NCBI GenBank assembly: GCA_913056455.1
Contig: CAJXMJ010000001.1
Span: forward strand, 1,364,001 to 1,428,000
Length of the DNA stretch: 64,000 nucleotides
Direction of reading: 5' to 3'
Origin: an uncultured Fodinibius sp.
Lineage (GTDB): Bacteria; Bacteroidota; Rhodothermia; Balneolales; Balneolaceae
Part shown: in pieces, positions 20,193 through 28,705 of the stretch
Position numbering within the stretch: position 1 is the first letter of the stretch
How the letters are laid out: every line of letters starts with the position of its first letter
Notes under the pieces: model-generated
Seen by the model: the letters and a program-made list of their open reading frames with translations, nothing else
What the model was told of the DNA's origin: nothing
Databases searched by the model: none
Program-made: the position numbers and the translations under genes

Positions 20193-22634
20193 ATGAATAA
20201 AATTTTACGCATCACTCTTTTTCTTCTGATCTTAATTGTCGGAATTGGCAGTCTGGCTGTCTACTGGACATTCTATCGCCCACTGCCCGATTATCAGTCT
20301 ACTCAAACACATGATACTATTCAGCACCAAGTTGATATTCATTGGGACGCTCATGGCGTACCTCATATTTATGCTGATAATAAGCATGATCTCTATTACG
20401 CTCTTGGATATGTCCACGCTCAAGATCGTCTCTGGCAAATGACCTTAAGCCAGATGGCAGCCGAAGGACGATTTGCTGAATTTCTGGGAAAAGATCTACT
20501 CCCCTATGATAAACTTCAGCGTACGCTTGGCTTTTGGGATGTGGCTAAAAAAATAGCTCCTACGCTCTCCGATTCTACCAAAAAATTGCTCCAATCTTAC
20601 TCATCCGGGGTAAACTCCTATATCAAAACTAATCCCAAAAGTCTGCCCATACAATTTACGCTGGCCGATATGGACCCTATTCCCTGGACCCCAACACATT
20701 CCATCGCCCTGGCACGGATGATGGCCTGGGAACTAAACTTAGCCTGGAAATCAGAATTAAACTATGCCTATTTCGCCGAACAACTTTCTGAAGAAAAGTT
20801 CGCGCAACTGCTGCCTGAAAACCAATTCCTTTCATCAAATCTTAAAACTCATTCGAAATGGGCACAAACACTTATGCCGCTGGTCAAAAAAAATGAACGT
20901 CTAAATAAAATTATGGGACGGCAAGGCTCCCATGTAGGCAGTAATGCTTGGGCGGTAAGCAGCGAAAAATCATCCACAGAGACCCCTCTCTTAGCCGGAG
21001 ATCCTCATCTGGGACTAAATATGCCCGGCAAATGGTACGAAACACATTTAAACGTCAACGGAAGAAACCTCTCAGGAGCTACTTTAGCCGGTGCTCCCAT
21101 TGTCATTTTAGGTCAAAATGATCATCTGGCATGGTCACTTACAAATATCATGCTCGACGACACTGATTTTTTTGTAGAGGCGGTCAATCCCAAAAATCCA
21201 AGCGAATACGTTATCGATTCGCTGGCAAACGAAGCAGTTTATGATAAGTTCGAAATCCAAAAAGAAGTTATAAAGATCAAAGGATCAGATGACACGCTTT
21301 TTACCCGAAAGCTTACCAATCACGGCCCTGTTATTTCTGATGTGTATCCCGAACAACAGTACACTGAGAATCGCGTTATTTCTATGCAATGGACCGGCTA
21401 CGAAGTAACTAATGAGATTGAAGCATTGTTAACTATGAACTGGGCGCAATCTTTTGAAGAATTTCAAGAAGGGGCCTACAATTTTAAGGTCCCGGGACAA
21501 AATTTCATCTATGCCGACAAAGCCGGCAATATCGCCCAGCTTTCGATGGCCAATATCCCCATCAGAGATGAAAATCCGCTCTTACTAAGAGAAGGCTGGA
21601 ACACTGCTCACGATTGGCAGGGCTATGTACCTGACGATCAGCTTCCAACAATCATTAATCCCGATCGCGGGTGGGTCGCCAATGCCAACACCTCTCCTGC
21701 CGGCAACGACTACCCCTACTATATTTCGGTGTACTGGGAGCCCGGTTCCCGTATTAATCGGATTGAGCAATACCTCACGGAAAACAAGCAGCTTTCCCCA
21801 CAACAGTTCCAGCAAATGCAAAATGACACTTATTCCCAGTTCTCTCGCGACCTCTCGCAGCAAATCCTTCCAGTTTTAAAAAATAGTAACCACGAATCAT
21901 TCGAAACCCCCATTTCGTATCTGGAAAACTGGGACTTCAGCTATGATAAGTCAGAAACAGCTGCATCCATCATGGATGTATTTCTACTCCATCTTGCCCA
22001 AAACACTTTTGTTGATGAGATGGGCAAAACCGGGTATCAGAACTTTGTGCGTTTTTCTTCGATGCCCATCCGTACGTTAAGTCGATTTTTGCGTAACGGC
22101 AGTACCTTTTTTGATGATGTAAGTACTGAAGATACAACTGAAACCCGGAATGATATGATCAGAAAAAGTATGACGGAGGCAATTGATTTCCTGCAAAAAA
22201 ACTACGGCAATGAACCGTTTGAGTGGCGCTGGGAACAATTACATACCATCACATTCAAACCCCAGCTTTTTGGAGAAGCTGCTGAGGATCCCGATGCTCC
22301 ACAAACATTACAACTAATTGTCAATAACTTGCTCAACAATGGCCCACACCCCGTAAGCGGACATGATATGAGTATCAATAATGGGGAGTACAGCTGGAAT
22401 GATCCCTACCAAATGGTACTGGGTCCCTCAATCCGCCGTATTGTTGATTTTTCTGATCTAAGCAAAACCTGGTCCATCAACCCTACCGGACAATCCGGAA
22501 ATCCCCTTTCGCAATACTATGGAGACCAAACCGAAAGCTGGCTTAACGGACAGTATAAGTTTTTATACCAGGACAGTACTTTTTTTGATGAAAATCAGTT
22601 TAAAACTATGACCTTCATACCTGAAAACGAATAA
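20193..22634 (+). CDS. Penicillin acylase family protein (Ntn hydrolase)
   Basis: The protein has 813 residues from the ATG at 20193 (MNKILRITLFLLILIVG); an upstream in-frame ATG at 20151 would only add a polar stretch before the signal anchor. The alpha chain carries DIHWDAHGVPHIYA and ALGYVHAQDRLWQM, both family hallmarks. After a linker, GSNAWAVS starts the beta chain and supplies the N-terminal nucleophile, Ser250, which is freed by self-cleavage. Family members hydrolyse amides such as beta-lactam side chains or acyl-homoserine lactones, usually in the periplasm. The true substrate is not visible. It lies 98 bp upstream of the NagZ-like fusion gene on the same strand. Confidence 0.9.
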   Translation: MNKILRITLFLLILIVGIGSLAVYWTFYRPLPDYQSTQTHDTIQHQVDIHWDAHGVPHIYADNKHDLYYALGYVHAQDRLWQMTLSQMAAEGRFAEFLGKDLLPYDKLQRTLGFWDVAKKIAPTLSDSTKKLLQSYSSGVNSYIKTNPKSLPIQFTLADMDPIPWTPTHSIALARMMAWELNLAWKSELNYAYFAEQLSEEKFAQLLPENQFLSSNLKTHSKWAQTLMPLVKKNERLNKIMGRQGSHVGSNAWAVSSEKSSTETPLLAGDPHLGLNMPGKWYETHLNVNGRNLSGATLAGAPIVILGQNDHLAWSLTNIMLDDTDFFVEAVNPKNPSEYVIDSLANEAVYDKFEIQKEVIKIKGSDDTLFTRKLTNHGPVISDVYPEQQYTENRVISMQWTGYEVTNEIEALLTMNWAQSFEEFQEGAYNFKVPGQNFIYADKAGNIAQLSMANIPIRDENPLLLREGWNTAHDWQGYVPDDQLPTIINPDRGWVANANTSPAGNDYPYYISVYWEPGSRINRIEQYLTENKQLSPQQFQQMQNDTYSQFSRDLSQQILPVLKNSNHESFETPISYLENWDFSYDKSETAASIMDVFLLHLAQNTFVDEMGKTGYQNFVRFSSMPIRTLSRFLRNGSTFFDDVSTEDTTETRNDMIRKSMTEAIDFLQKNYGNEPFEWRWEQLHTITFKPQLFGEAAEDPDAPQTLQLIVNNLLNNGPHPVSGHDMSINNGEYSWNDPYQMVLGPSIRRIVDFSDLSKTWSINPTGQSGNPLSQYYGDQTESWLNGQYKFLYQDSTFFDENQFKTMTFIPENE

Positions 22635-22732
22635 GTTTAATGAATTGGGTGTTTCTTCGATGTTGATTCCGCATCGGCTTTCAGCTATGTTATCATCACT
22701 TTAGGATCGGCAATATTATCTTTTAACAATCC

Positions 22733-25705
22733 ATGGCTAAAAATCTGAAAACTTCTGCTACAAACATATTACTGCTGGTTATATCGGGTACGATCTTGCT
22801 CTTATCAGTACAATCGTGCTCCGCTTCCCAAAAGGCTACTTCAACATCATCACCACCTGTTGGTAGTATCCAGCAAGAAAGCGTACTAAATAATCTTGCT
22901 CAACAAAATAACAAGCCTAAAAAGGCTACACCTGTTAACCAGCCAAAAGCAATTACGGGTTCAGTAAATGTGGATTCATTGCTGGACGAGATGTCGCTAA
23001 AAGAAAAGATTGGGCAGCTATTCTTTGTTCGCGCATATGGTTATTACAAAAGTAATGATAGCGAATCGTACCAAAAGCTATTGCGACAGATACAGGATTA
23101 TCATATCGGGGGTATCATCTTCTTTAACGGGACGGTATACGGTCAGGCTGTTTTAACCAATAAGCTCCAGCAAGCCTCAACACTTCCGCTATGGATCACT
23201 CAAGATATGGAGTACGGTGCCGCAATGCGCGTAGAGGGTACAACACGGTTTGTTCCTGCCATGGGGGTTGCAGCAACCCAGAAACCTGAATATGCTTACT
23301 GGATGGGCAAAATTACTGCTCAAGAAGCTAAGGCGCTGGGGGTAAACCAGATTTTTGCCCCGGTATTGGATGTAAATAATAATCCCCTGAATCCCGTAAT
23401 CAATGTGCGATCGTTCTCGGGCGATCCCGCCACGGTATCAACATTCGGGAATAAATTTATTGACGGCGTTGAATCAGAACATATCTTGCCTACGGCTAAG
23501 CATTTTCCCGGCCACGGTGATACAGACATCGACTCCCACCTGTCACTGCCTGTTATTGAATATGATTTTGCCCGCCTCGACTCTGTTGAACTCGTTCCAT
23601 TCAGATCGGCCATCAACAGTGGGTTAAATAGCGTTATGAGTGCTCATATCTCATTCCCTGCCATCAGTCCCGATTCCTCTCTGCCTGCTACGATGGATCC
23701 CTCTGTTCTTAATCGCATTTTAGCTGACAGCCTAAATTTTGACGGACTTGTCGTCAGTGACGGACTCGAGATGAAAGGAATTTCCTCTCATTTTTCACCC
23801 GGCCAAGCAGTCATTCAAGCACTTAAGGCCGGCGTCGACCTCATGCTTCTAAGTCCGGATGAACTGACAGCTCTACACGAGATCGAACAGGCTGTCCACG
23901 CAGGCAAACTCTCCGAAAGCCGAATTGATAACTCCGTCCGTAAGCTACTCACATGGAAAAAGCGACAAGGACTTTTTGAAAACAGAGAAGTCGACATTGA
24001 ATCGCTAAGTGCCAACATCAATACTCGAAAAAATCGCTTGATTGCTGATGAAATTAGCAGAAAATCACTTACGCTGCTAAAAAATAACAATGATATTCTT
24101 CCTATCAGGGCAGCTGAATATCCCAAGGTAATGGTTGTATCGGTCTCGGATGGCAAAAGCGGATATACCGGCTCCTCTTTTGTCTCACAGCTTAAGGATT
24201 ATCATCCTGATGTCAGCTCTTACCTGTTAGATCAGCGAACCAGTAAAGAAGACAAACAGGAGATGATGGCAGAAGCCCAAACAGCAGATCTCATCATCAT
24301 TGGCTCATTTATCTACGTTAAGTCGGGCCAAAAAGTACAGCTGGACAATGACCAACTGCCATTTTTAAAAAAATTAATTCTCAACAAGCCCTCTGTTTTA
24401 GCTGCTTTTGGAAACCCATATGTAGTGCAGGACCTCCCGGATACCGATGTACAACTTTTGGCATGGTCAGCCAATGGAGGTCAAGTTAAAAGTACAGTAC
24501 CCGCACTGTTCGGCGGATCCGAAATAAGCGGACGACTTCCCATCAGTATTCCCGGCCTGTATTCTATCAATCATGGGTTATATTTACCACAAACCGCAGT
24601 GCGCTACGATGAACCCGAAGTCTCCGGATTATCACGTGATTCGCTTCGCAAAATTGACCATATCATGAACGAGGCAATATTTGATTCTACTTTTCCGGGC
24701 GGCGTTGTTACCGTAGTTAAAGATGGCAACATTGCCTATCAAGAGGGATTTGGATATGAGACATATAAAAAGCTCAATCCCATTAAAGAAGATGCCGTTT
24801 ATGACCTCGCTTCTCTCACTAAAGTAACAGCTACTACAGCTGCGGTGATGAAGCTGGTAGAAGAAGGGAAGCTCAGTCTTGATGATAAGATTGGAAAATT
24901 TATTCCTGCATTTTCGGAGGGTCAAAAAAAGAACATCACCATAGAAAACTTTCTATTGCACAATTCAGGACTTCCCCCTTTTCGGGTCTATGTCGACTCC
25001 CTTGAAACTGAAGCGGAAATTATTAAAGCTATTAAAAATGAACCGCTGACTTATGAGACGGGTACCGATTATCGGTACAGTGATCTTGGTTTTATCCTGC
25101 TCGGAGAAATTATTGAACATGTTACCGGTAAGCCTCTGGATCAATATATGCGGGAAAAATTCTACTATCCTCTTGGAATGTCGTCTACGTTTTTCAACCC
25201 CAAGCAGGTAGGTCATCATGTCACAAGCCGAATTCCTCCTACCGAAATTGATACCGTTCATAGAGATACTACAATCCGGGCTGAGGTACATGATGAACGG
25301 GCCTATTTCCTAAATGGTGTTGCTGGTCATGCAGGGTTATTTTCGAGCGGCAGCGATCTGGCTATCTTCTGCCAAATGCTATTAAACGACGGTTGGTATG
25401 CCGGTCGCCGCTATCTTGAACCTTCGACCATCGAGAAATTTATAAAACGACAAGGCAAACACAGCAACCGCGGTTACGGATTTGATCGAAAAAGCGGAAA
25501 AAACAGTACGGCCGGATCTCTGACCAGTAAAAAAACGTTTGGACACCTCGGTTTTACCGGTACAAGCTACTGGATTGATCCCGAGCGTGATCTGGCAATT
25601 ATCATTCTAACAAACCGAACGTATCCCTACCGGTCGTACGGTAAAAATATCAGCACCATACGTGCAAAAGTTGCGGATGCGGTTGTTTCATCAATTATAG
25701 AGTAA
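22733..25705 (+). CDS. Lipoprotein fusion: GH3 beta-N-acetylglucosaminidase (NagZ-like) + beta-lactamase-type serine hydrolase
   Basis: This is a 990-residue two-enzyme protein. A signal with a lipobox-like LLSVQSC suggests lipidation at Cys29. Residues about 80-410 are a GH3 barrel: KHFPGHGDTDIDSH carries the NagZ-type Asp-His acid/base dyad, and SDGLEMKGIS contains the nucleophile (D343). Residues about 430-620 look like the GH3 C-terminal alpha/beta domain. Residues about 640-985 are a class C beta-lactamase/DD-peptidase-like domain with SLTK (S694, K697), YSD in place of the usual YxN, and HLGFTGT. The combination fits outer-envelope peptidoglycan trimming or recycling. Its stop overlaps the cytidine deaminase start by 1 bp, so the two are translationally linked. 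Confidence 0.9.
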   Translation: MAKNLKTSATNILLLVISGTILLLSVQSCSASQKATSTSSPPVGSIQQESVLNNLAQQNNKPKKATPVNQPKAITGSVNVDSLLDEMSLKEKIGQLFFVRAYGYYKSNDSESYQKLLRQIQDYHIGGIIFFNGTVYGQAVLTNKLQQASTLPLWITQDMEYGAAMRVEGTTRFVPAMGVAATQKPEYAYWMGKITAQEAKALGVNQIFAPVLDVNNNPLNPVINVRSFSGDPATVSTFGNKFIDGVESEHILPTAKHFPGHGDTDIDSHLSLPVIEYDFARLDSVELVPFRSAINSGLNSVMSAHISFPAISPDSSLPATMDPSVLNRILADSLNFDGLVVSDGLEMKGISSHFSPGQAVIQALKAGVDLMLLSPDELTALHEIEQAVHAGKLSESRIDNSVRKLLTWKKRQGLFENREVDIESLSANINTRKNRLIADEISRKSLTLLKNNNDILPIRAAEYPKVMVVSVSDGKSGYTGSSFVSQLKDYHPDVSSYLLDQRTSKEDKQEMMAEAQTADLIIIGSFIYVKSGQKVQLDNDQLPFLKKLILNKPSVLAAFGNPYVVQDLPDTDVQLLAWSANGGQVKSTVPALFGGSEISGRLPISIPGLYSINHGLYLPQTAVRYDEPEVSGLSRDSLRKIDHIMNEAIFDSTFPGGVVTVVKDGNIAYQEGFGYETYKKLNPIKEDAVYDLASLTKVTATTAAVMKLVEEGKLSLDDKIGKFIPAFSEGQKKNITIENFLLHNSGLPPFRVYVDSLETEAEIIKAIKNEPLTYETGTDYRYSDLGFILLGEIIEHVTGKPLDQYMREKFYYPLGMSSTFFNPKQVGHHVTSRIPPTEIDTVHRDTTIRAEVHDERAYFLNGVAGHAGLFSSGSDLAIFCQMLLNDGWYAGRRYLEPSTIEKFIKRQGKHSNRGYGFDRKSGKNSTAGSLTSKKTFGHLGFTGTSYWIDPERDLAIIILTNRTYPYRSYGKNISTIRAKVADAVVSSIIE

Positions 25706-26412
25706 TGGATATCAGCGACCTTTACGATCACAATTATGTACCCTATTCCAAAAAGACTTCAGTGGCTCTTGTTCGAAGTGAAAATGGCACGTGGTTTCCG
25801 GGAGTACGCATCGAAAATATTTCCTATCCCCTGAGTATCAGCGCTACCCAAAATGCACTTTTTTATTGCCTAAGCGAGGGAGAGCAACCCGCTGAGCTCT
25901 TCACGGATGAAGTAAATGCATCTATGATACCAAGCTGGGAAAAAGAATTTGGATTTACTGCAAACGCTATTAACAATAATGACTTGCAAAATATTACGTT
26001 CAAAAATCCAGTTCTGGATTCTGATATCAACAAAATAGATCACCTTAAACAACTGTTGGATATGGCAGTAGTTGGGGAATCAAATTTCCCGGTTTCCGCG
26101 ATTGTAAAAACGGAGCAAGGATATTTTACAGGCGTAAATATCGAATGTACTTCCTGGAATATGGGCCTTTGTGCCGAACGCGTTGCCATTGGAAAGGCAC
26201 TGACTTTTGGTAGTACGAACTTGATGAGTCTTGAAATTCACACCCGGAAAGGTGAATTCAGCAGTCCCTGCGGTGCCTGCCGGCAAGTCATTATGGAGCA
26301 CCTGCCAAAAAAACAAATTCATCTGCACCATGCCGATGATTCTGAATCCATCCACTTTAGCGAAGACCTCCTTCCCCATAGCTTTAGTTCTTCCTCACTT
26401 TCAAACAGATAA
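25705..26412 (+). CDS. cdd: Cytidine deaminase, two-domain type
   Basis: This 235-residue enzyme has the zinc and catalytic motifs in its second half: CAERVAIGKAL (zinc cysteine and catalytic glutamate) and PCGACRQVI (two zinc cysteines). The first roughly 100 residues resemble another deaminase fold without metal ligands (VALVRSENGTWFPGVRIENISYPL). This inactive-plus-active layout recalls the dimeric, E. coli-type Cdd, although here the order is inactive then active and the chain is shorter. It converts cytidine and deoxycytidine to uridine forms in pyrimidine salvage. The start codon shares one base with the preceding stop (TAATG). Confidence 0.85.
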   Translation: MDISDLYDHNYVPYSKKTSVALVRSENGTWFPGVRIENISYPLSISATQNALFYCLSEGEQPAELFTDEVNASMIPSWEKEFGFTANAINNNDLQNITFKNPVLDSDINKIDHLKQLLDMAVVGESNFPVSAIVKTEQGYFTGVNIECTSWNMGLCAERVAIGKALTFGSTNLMSLEIHTRKGEFSSPCGACRQVIMEHLPKKQIHLHHADDSESIHFSEDLLPHSFSSSSLSNR

Positions 26413-26427
26413 CTCTCAGATTTTTAT

Positions 26428-27096
26428 ATGAAATACATTGCAGCAATCGATTACGATCACTTAGATAACGGGGTTTTTCTAACCAGTCTGGCTCGTTCGC
26501 TTTCCCAACAGCAAGGTAACCCCGATCTGCGCCCTATTATCATTCATTCCGACAGCGAATACACCGAGCGCATTATCCAAACCGGAGTAATGCGGGATGA
26601 GGCTATGATCCGTAGTATCAAAGATTTAAATAACCGGCTAATTGCCCTTTTTGCCGATGAGGGCGTATCCGCCATCGGTATTAATCCATATCAGCGGAAT
26701 CTGATAACCCAACAAAATGGGACGCTAACGCTCGATCATTCCTTTTTGGACACACTACCCAGCCAATCGGTATTACTGCTCTCCACACTGATACAAAACA
26801 CTGAGGAAAACAAAGTAGAACCCTTATCTCTACCACGTCTTGCCACCTTTTTAAACGAAGAGTTACAGGCGGATGAGCTATTCCTTTTTTCCAAGGCGGA
26901 CGAATCGGAAATATTTACGAATGATAAATCCGGTAGCGAGCTAAGCTGGGAAAAGATGAATCCCGAATTCAGAAATCAACAAATACCGGATGAATTCGAT
27001 AATTTCAATCAACCCATAAGACTTGCAACAGCCCGGGATTTCAATCAATTGCCAGATTTAGGACAAACTATAACTGTCAGCAGTGATAAAAATTGA
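26428..27096 (+). CDS. Divergent amino-acid-kinase-fold (ArgB-like) protein, probably not an active kinase
   Basis: The 222-residue protein is not a standard family member, but its middle strongly recalls acetylglutamate kinase order. RDEAMIRSIKDLNNRLIALF followed by EGVSAIGIN corresponds to the helix and 'vnkelv-x-lL-x-x-x-Gv-x-AvGls' region of ArgB. FLDTLPSQSVLLLSTLI matches the 'll-x-x-g-x-iPViap' strand, and LATFLNEELQADELFLFSKAD matches the 'aaa-lA-x-x-l-x-AdkLillTd' element. The N-terminal lysine/glycine nucleotide loop (KxGG) is absent. This is pattern recognition, not a database hit. The gene is 15 bp after cdd and ends in a terminator, so it closes the operon. A regulatory or substrate-binding role is one possibility. 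Confidence 0.5.
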   Translation: MKYIAAIDYDHLDNGVFLTSLARSLSQQQGNPDLRPIIIHSDSEYTERIIQTGVMRDEAMIRSIKDLNNRLIALFADEGVSAIGINPYQRNLITQQNGTLTLDHSFLDTLPSQSVLLLSTLIQNTEENKVEPLSLPRLATFLNEELQADELFLFSKADESEIFTNDKSGSELSWEKMNPEFRNQQIPDEFDNFNQPIRLATARDFNQLPDLGQTITVSSDKN

Positions 27097-27142
27097 CTTA
27101 TTTAGGTAAAATCGATTGCAAACCACCCCATTTTTGGAAAAA

Positions 27143-27174
27143 AGTCCATTTAATGAATTAAAATGGGCTTTTTT
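27143..27174 (+). terminator. Terminator after the cdd operon
   Basis: A 9-bp stem (AGTCCATTT at 27143-27151 with AAATGGGCT at 27161-27169, one G-T wobble) is followed by a run of six T residues (27169-27174). It overlaps the start of the next promoter by only a few bases. Confidence 0.8.
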
Positions 27175-27176
27175 AC

Positions 27177-27207
27177 TTGACACAACAGTTCCATATACAT
27201 AGATTCG
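27177..27207 (+). promoter_or_regulatory. Promoter of the histone H1-like gene
   Basis: TTGACA (27177-27182) is separated by 17 bp from TAGATTCG (27200-27207). The latter is one base from the Bacteroidota-type TAnnTTTG -7 element and also acceptable as a sigma-70 -10. The predicted transcript starts near 27212, giving a leader of about 70 nt. Confidence 0.55.
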
Positions 27208-27211
27208 ACCA

Positions 27212-27249
27212 TTCGATGTGTTAAAGAAAGGCATCGAAAGAATTTTTTT
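27212..27249 (+). promoter_or_regulatory. Leader hairpin with T-run in the histone-like gene 5' UTR
   Basis: TTCGATG (27212-27218) and CATCGAA (27232-27238) form a perfect 7-bp stem at the predicted transcript start. Seven T residues follow four bases later (27243-27249). It could stabilise the mRNA 5' end or act as a weak attenuator. This is inferred from sequence symmetry only. Confidence 0.4.
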
Positions 27250-27281
27250 AAATATTAATACTAATCAAACGGAGTCATATA

Positions 27282-27473
27282 ATGAGCCGATACGATGAAA
27301 TGAGTGAATTGTTAGATCAATTAGAACCTGACATTAATAAGTTTTACAATAAGGGAAATAAAGCTGCAGGTACTCGCGCTCGTAAAACTCTTCAAGCTAT
27401 GAAGAAGAAAGCGCAAGAAATTCGAATGGAAATTCAAGAGTGGAAAAACACTGGGAAAGTTGACGAGATCTAA
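27282..27473 (+). CDS. Histone H1-like DNA-binding protein (Hc1 family)
   Basis: This small basic protein (63 residues) is made of two predicted helices rich in Lys, Arg and Glu: MSRYDEMSELLDQLEPDINK, then the family hallmark KGNKAAGTRARKTLQAMKKK, then AQEIRMEIQEWKN. It closely resembles the short Hc1-like histone H1 proteins of Bacteroidota; the chlamydial Hc1 namesake condenses DNA. The name does not imply homology to core histones. A GGAG sequence lies 11 bases before the ATG. The gene stands alone with its own promoter and a strong terminator, as expected for an abundant nucleoid protein. Confidence 0.85.
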   Translation: MSRYDEMSELLDQLEPDINKFYNKGNKAAGTRARKTLQAMKKKAQEIRMEIQEWKNTGKVDEI

Positions 27474-27500
27474 TTTCGTTTCTCCACTTACTTAATTTCT

Positions 27501-27527
27501 AAAGGCCGCTTATAGCGGCCTTTTTTT
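27501..27527 (+). terminator. Terminator of the histone H1-like gene
   Basis: The GC-rich stem AGGCCGC/GCGGCC(T) with a TTATA loop (27502-27520) is directly followed by seven T residues (27521-27527). Confidence 0.93.
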
Positions 27528-27554
27528 AATTGACAAGTATAGGGATTATCAAAC

Positions 27555-27586
27555 AAAAAAATGCCGCAAGAAACTATCCTGCGGCA
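27555..27586 (-). terminator. Terminator of the STAS-domain gene
   Basis: TGCCGCA (27562-27568) and TGCGGCA (27580-27586) form a 7-bp stem. On the minus strand it is followed by seven T residues (the A-run at 27555-27561). It lies 26 bp downstream of the stop of the STAS gene. Confidence 0.9.
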
Positions 27587-27612
27587 CCTAAAAATGAAAT
27601 TTGGTAAAATTC

Positions 27613-27981
27613 TTATTCTTCTTCGCCCTCTTCTACCGGCTCTTCTTCGTATGAGTTAACAGCCTCTTCAACCGTTCGATAACTGTTGAATACAGTAATC
27701 AGCTTAGTAACCATTAATAAACTTTCAATACGTTGATCCGCTCCGGCAATTCGCAAATCACCCCCTGCGTTGCGCATAGTTGTAAGTCCGCCAATTAATA
27801 TTCCCAACCCAGAGGAGTTCATAAACTTGACGTTACTCAGATCTGCTACTACCTCTTTCTTACCCTGATCAATCAGATCATGCAGATCCTCGTTAAATCT
27901 ATTGGCATCCGGACCTCCCATCAAGTCACCACTAAACTCTATCACAATACAGTTATAACGCTCGTTTATCGAATAATTCAT
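27613..27981 (-). CDS. STAS-domain protein, anti-sigma factor antagonist-like
   Basis: This 122-residue single-domain protein has the SpoIIAA/RsbV fold pattern: IVIEFSGDLMGGPDANRF, then VVADLSNVKFMNSSGLGILI (about residues 44-63), with the phosphorylatable serine S56 or S57 before GLG. A highly acidic tail (EEEPVEEGEEE) is added at the C-terminus. Family members switch partner proteins by serine phosphorylation, classically anti-sigma kinases. No cognate kinase or phosphatase is adjacent, so the partner is unknown. It is transcribed alone, with its own terminator. Confidence 0.85.
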   Translation of the reverse strand: MNYSINERYNCIVIEFSGDLMGGPDANRFNEDLHDLIDQGKKEVVADLSNVKFMNSSGLGILIGGLTTMRNAGGDLRIAGADQRIESLLMVTKLITVFNSYRTVEEAVNSYEEEPVEEGEEE

Positions 27982-28122
27982 AAGCTGATATTTCTTTTTA
28001 AATTGTCCCTCAAATTAACCTTAGAAATCATAATATACAAGACTTTGATAAGTATGCGAATTTGATAGATAAATCTAAAATTGGTTTAATATCCTCTAAT
28101 AAGATATCTACAAATTGGTACT

Positions 28123-28704
28123 ATGTTCGACCATAAAAAAACAACTCTTGAAAAAGGTAAATCCAACAAGTATGAACTTTTACGTGATGAACGCCCGATA
28201 AGTTATGCGGATTTTCTTCGTTTGTTAGAAGAGTCAGGAACATTTCGCCAGTTTTTTATTCACCTATTAGCAGACCTCCCCCTTCGTGCCTATCACTGGG
28301 AAACACCTCCCGTCACCAAGCATGCGTTAAATCAACCCTTTGAGTTTGTCATCACCAGAGCTCCCCATATCAACTTGCCTCCTGATCCCGGGCCATTTCG
28401 GCAATATTTTCACTCCGACAAAGAAGTTGTAGTATTTGACAATCTGGGTGGTGATGCCAAACTCGTTGCACCCACACCCGGTGACCAACAACAAAATTAC
28501 TCTCATATAGGCGTTTTTACTGAAAATGCACCCAAGAAAAAGCAGATGGCTCTTTGGCAAACAGTGGGACGCATAATTAACAACCTCATTTCGGACGAAC
28601 CGGTCTGGCTCAATACCGCCGGTGGTGGCGTGGCATGGCTTCATGTTCGACTCGATTCAGCTCCAAAATACTACCGGCATCATCCCTATACCTCAACAAA
28701 CTGA
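28123..28704 (+). CDS. Conserved protein resembling the DUF6940 family
   Basis: The protein has 193 residues. Recognisable blocks from this uncharacterised family are YADFLRLLEESGTFRQFF, AYHWETPPVT (about residues 56-65), FEFVITRAPH, FDNLGGDAKLVAP (about 105-117) and the C-terminal WLNTAGGGVAWLHVRLDSAPKYY. There is no signal peptide or membrane segment, so it is cytosolic. No catalytic motif is obvious, and the function is unknown. Family assignment is from memory of the conserved blocks. It is convergent with the FG-GAP lipoprotein gene; the stops are 1 bp apart. Confidence 0.65.
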   Translation: MFDHKKTTLEKGKSNKYELLRDERPISYADFLRLLEESGTFRQFFIHLLADLPLRAYHWETPPVTKHALNQPFEFVITRAPHINLPPDPGPFRQYFHSDKEVVVFDNLGGDAKLVAPTPGDQQQNYSHIGVFTENAPKKKQMALWQTVGRIINNLISDEPVWLNTAGGGVAWLHVRLDSAPKYYRHHPYTSTN

Positions 28705-28705
28705 T

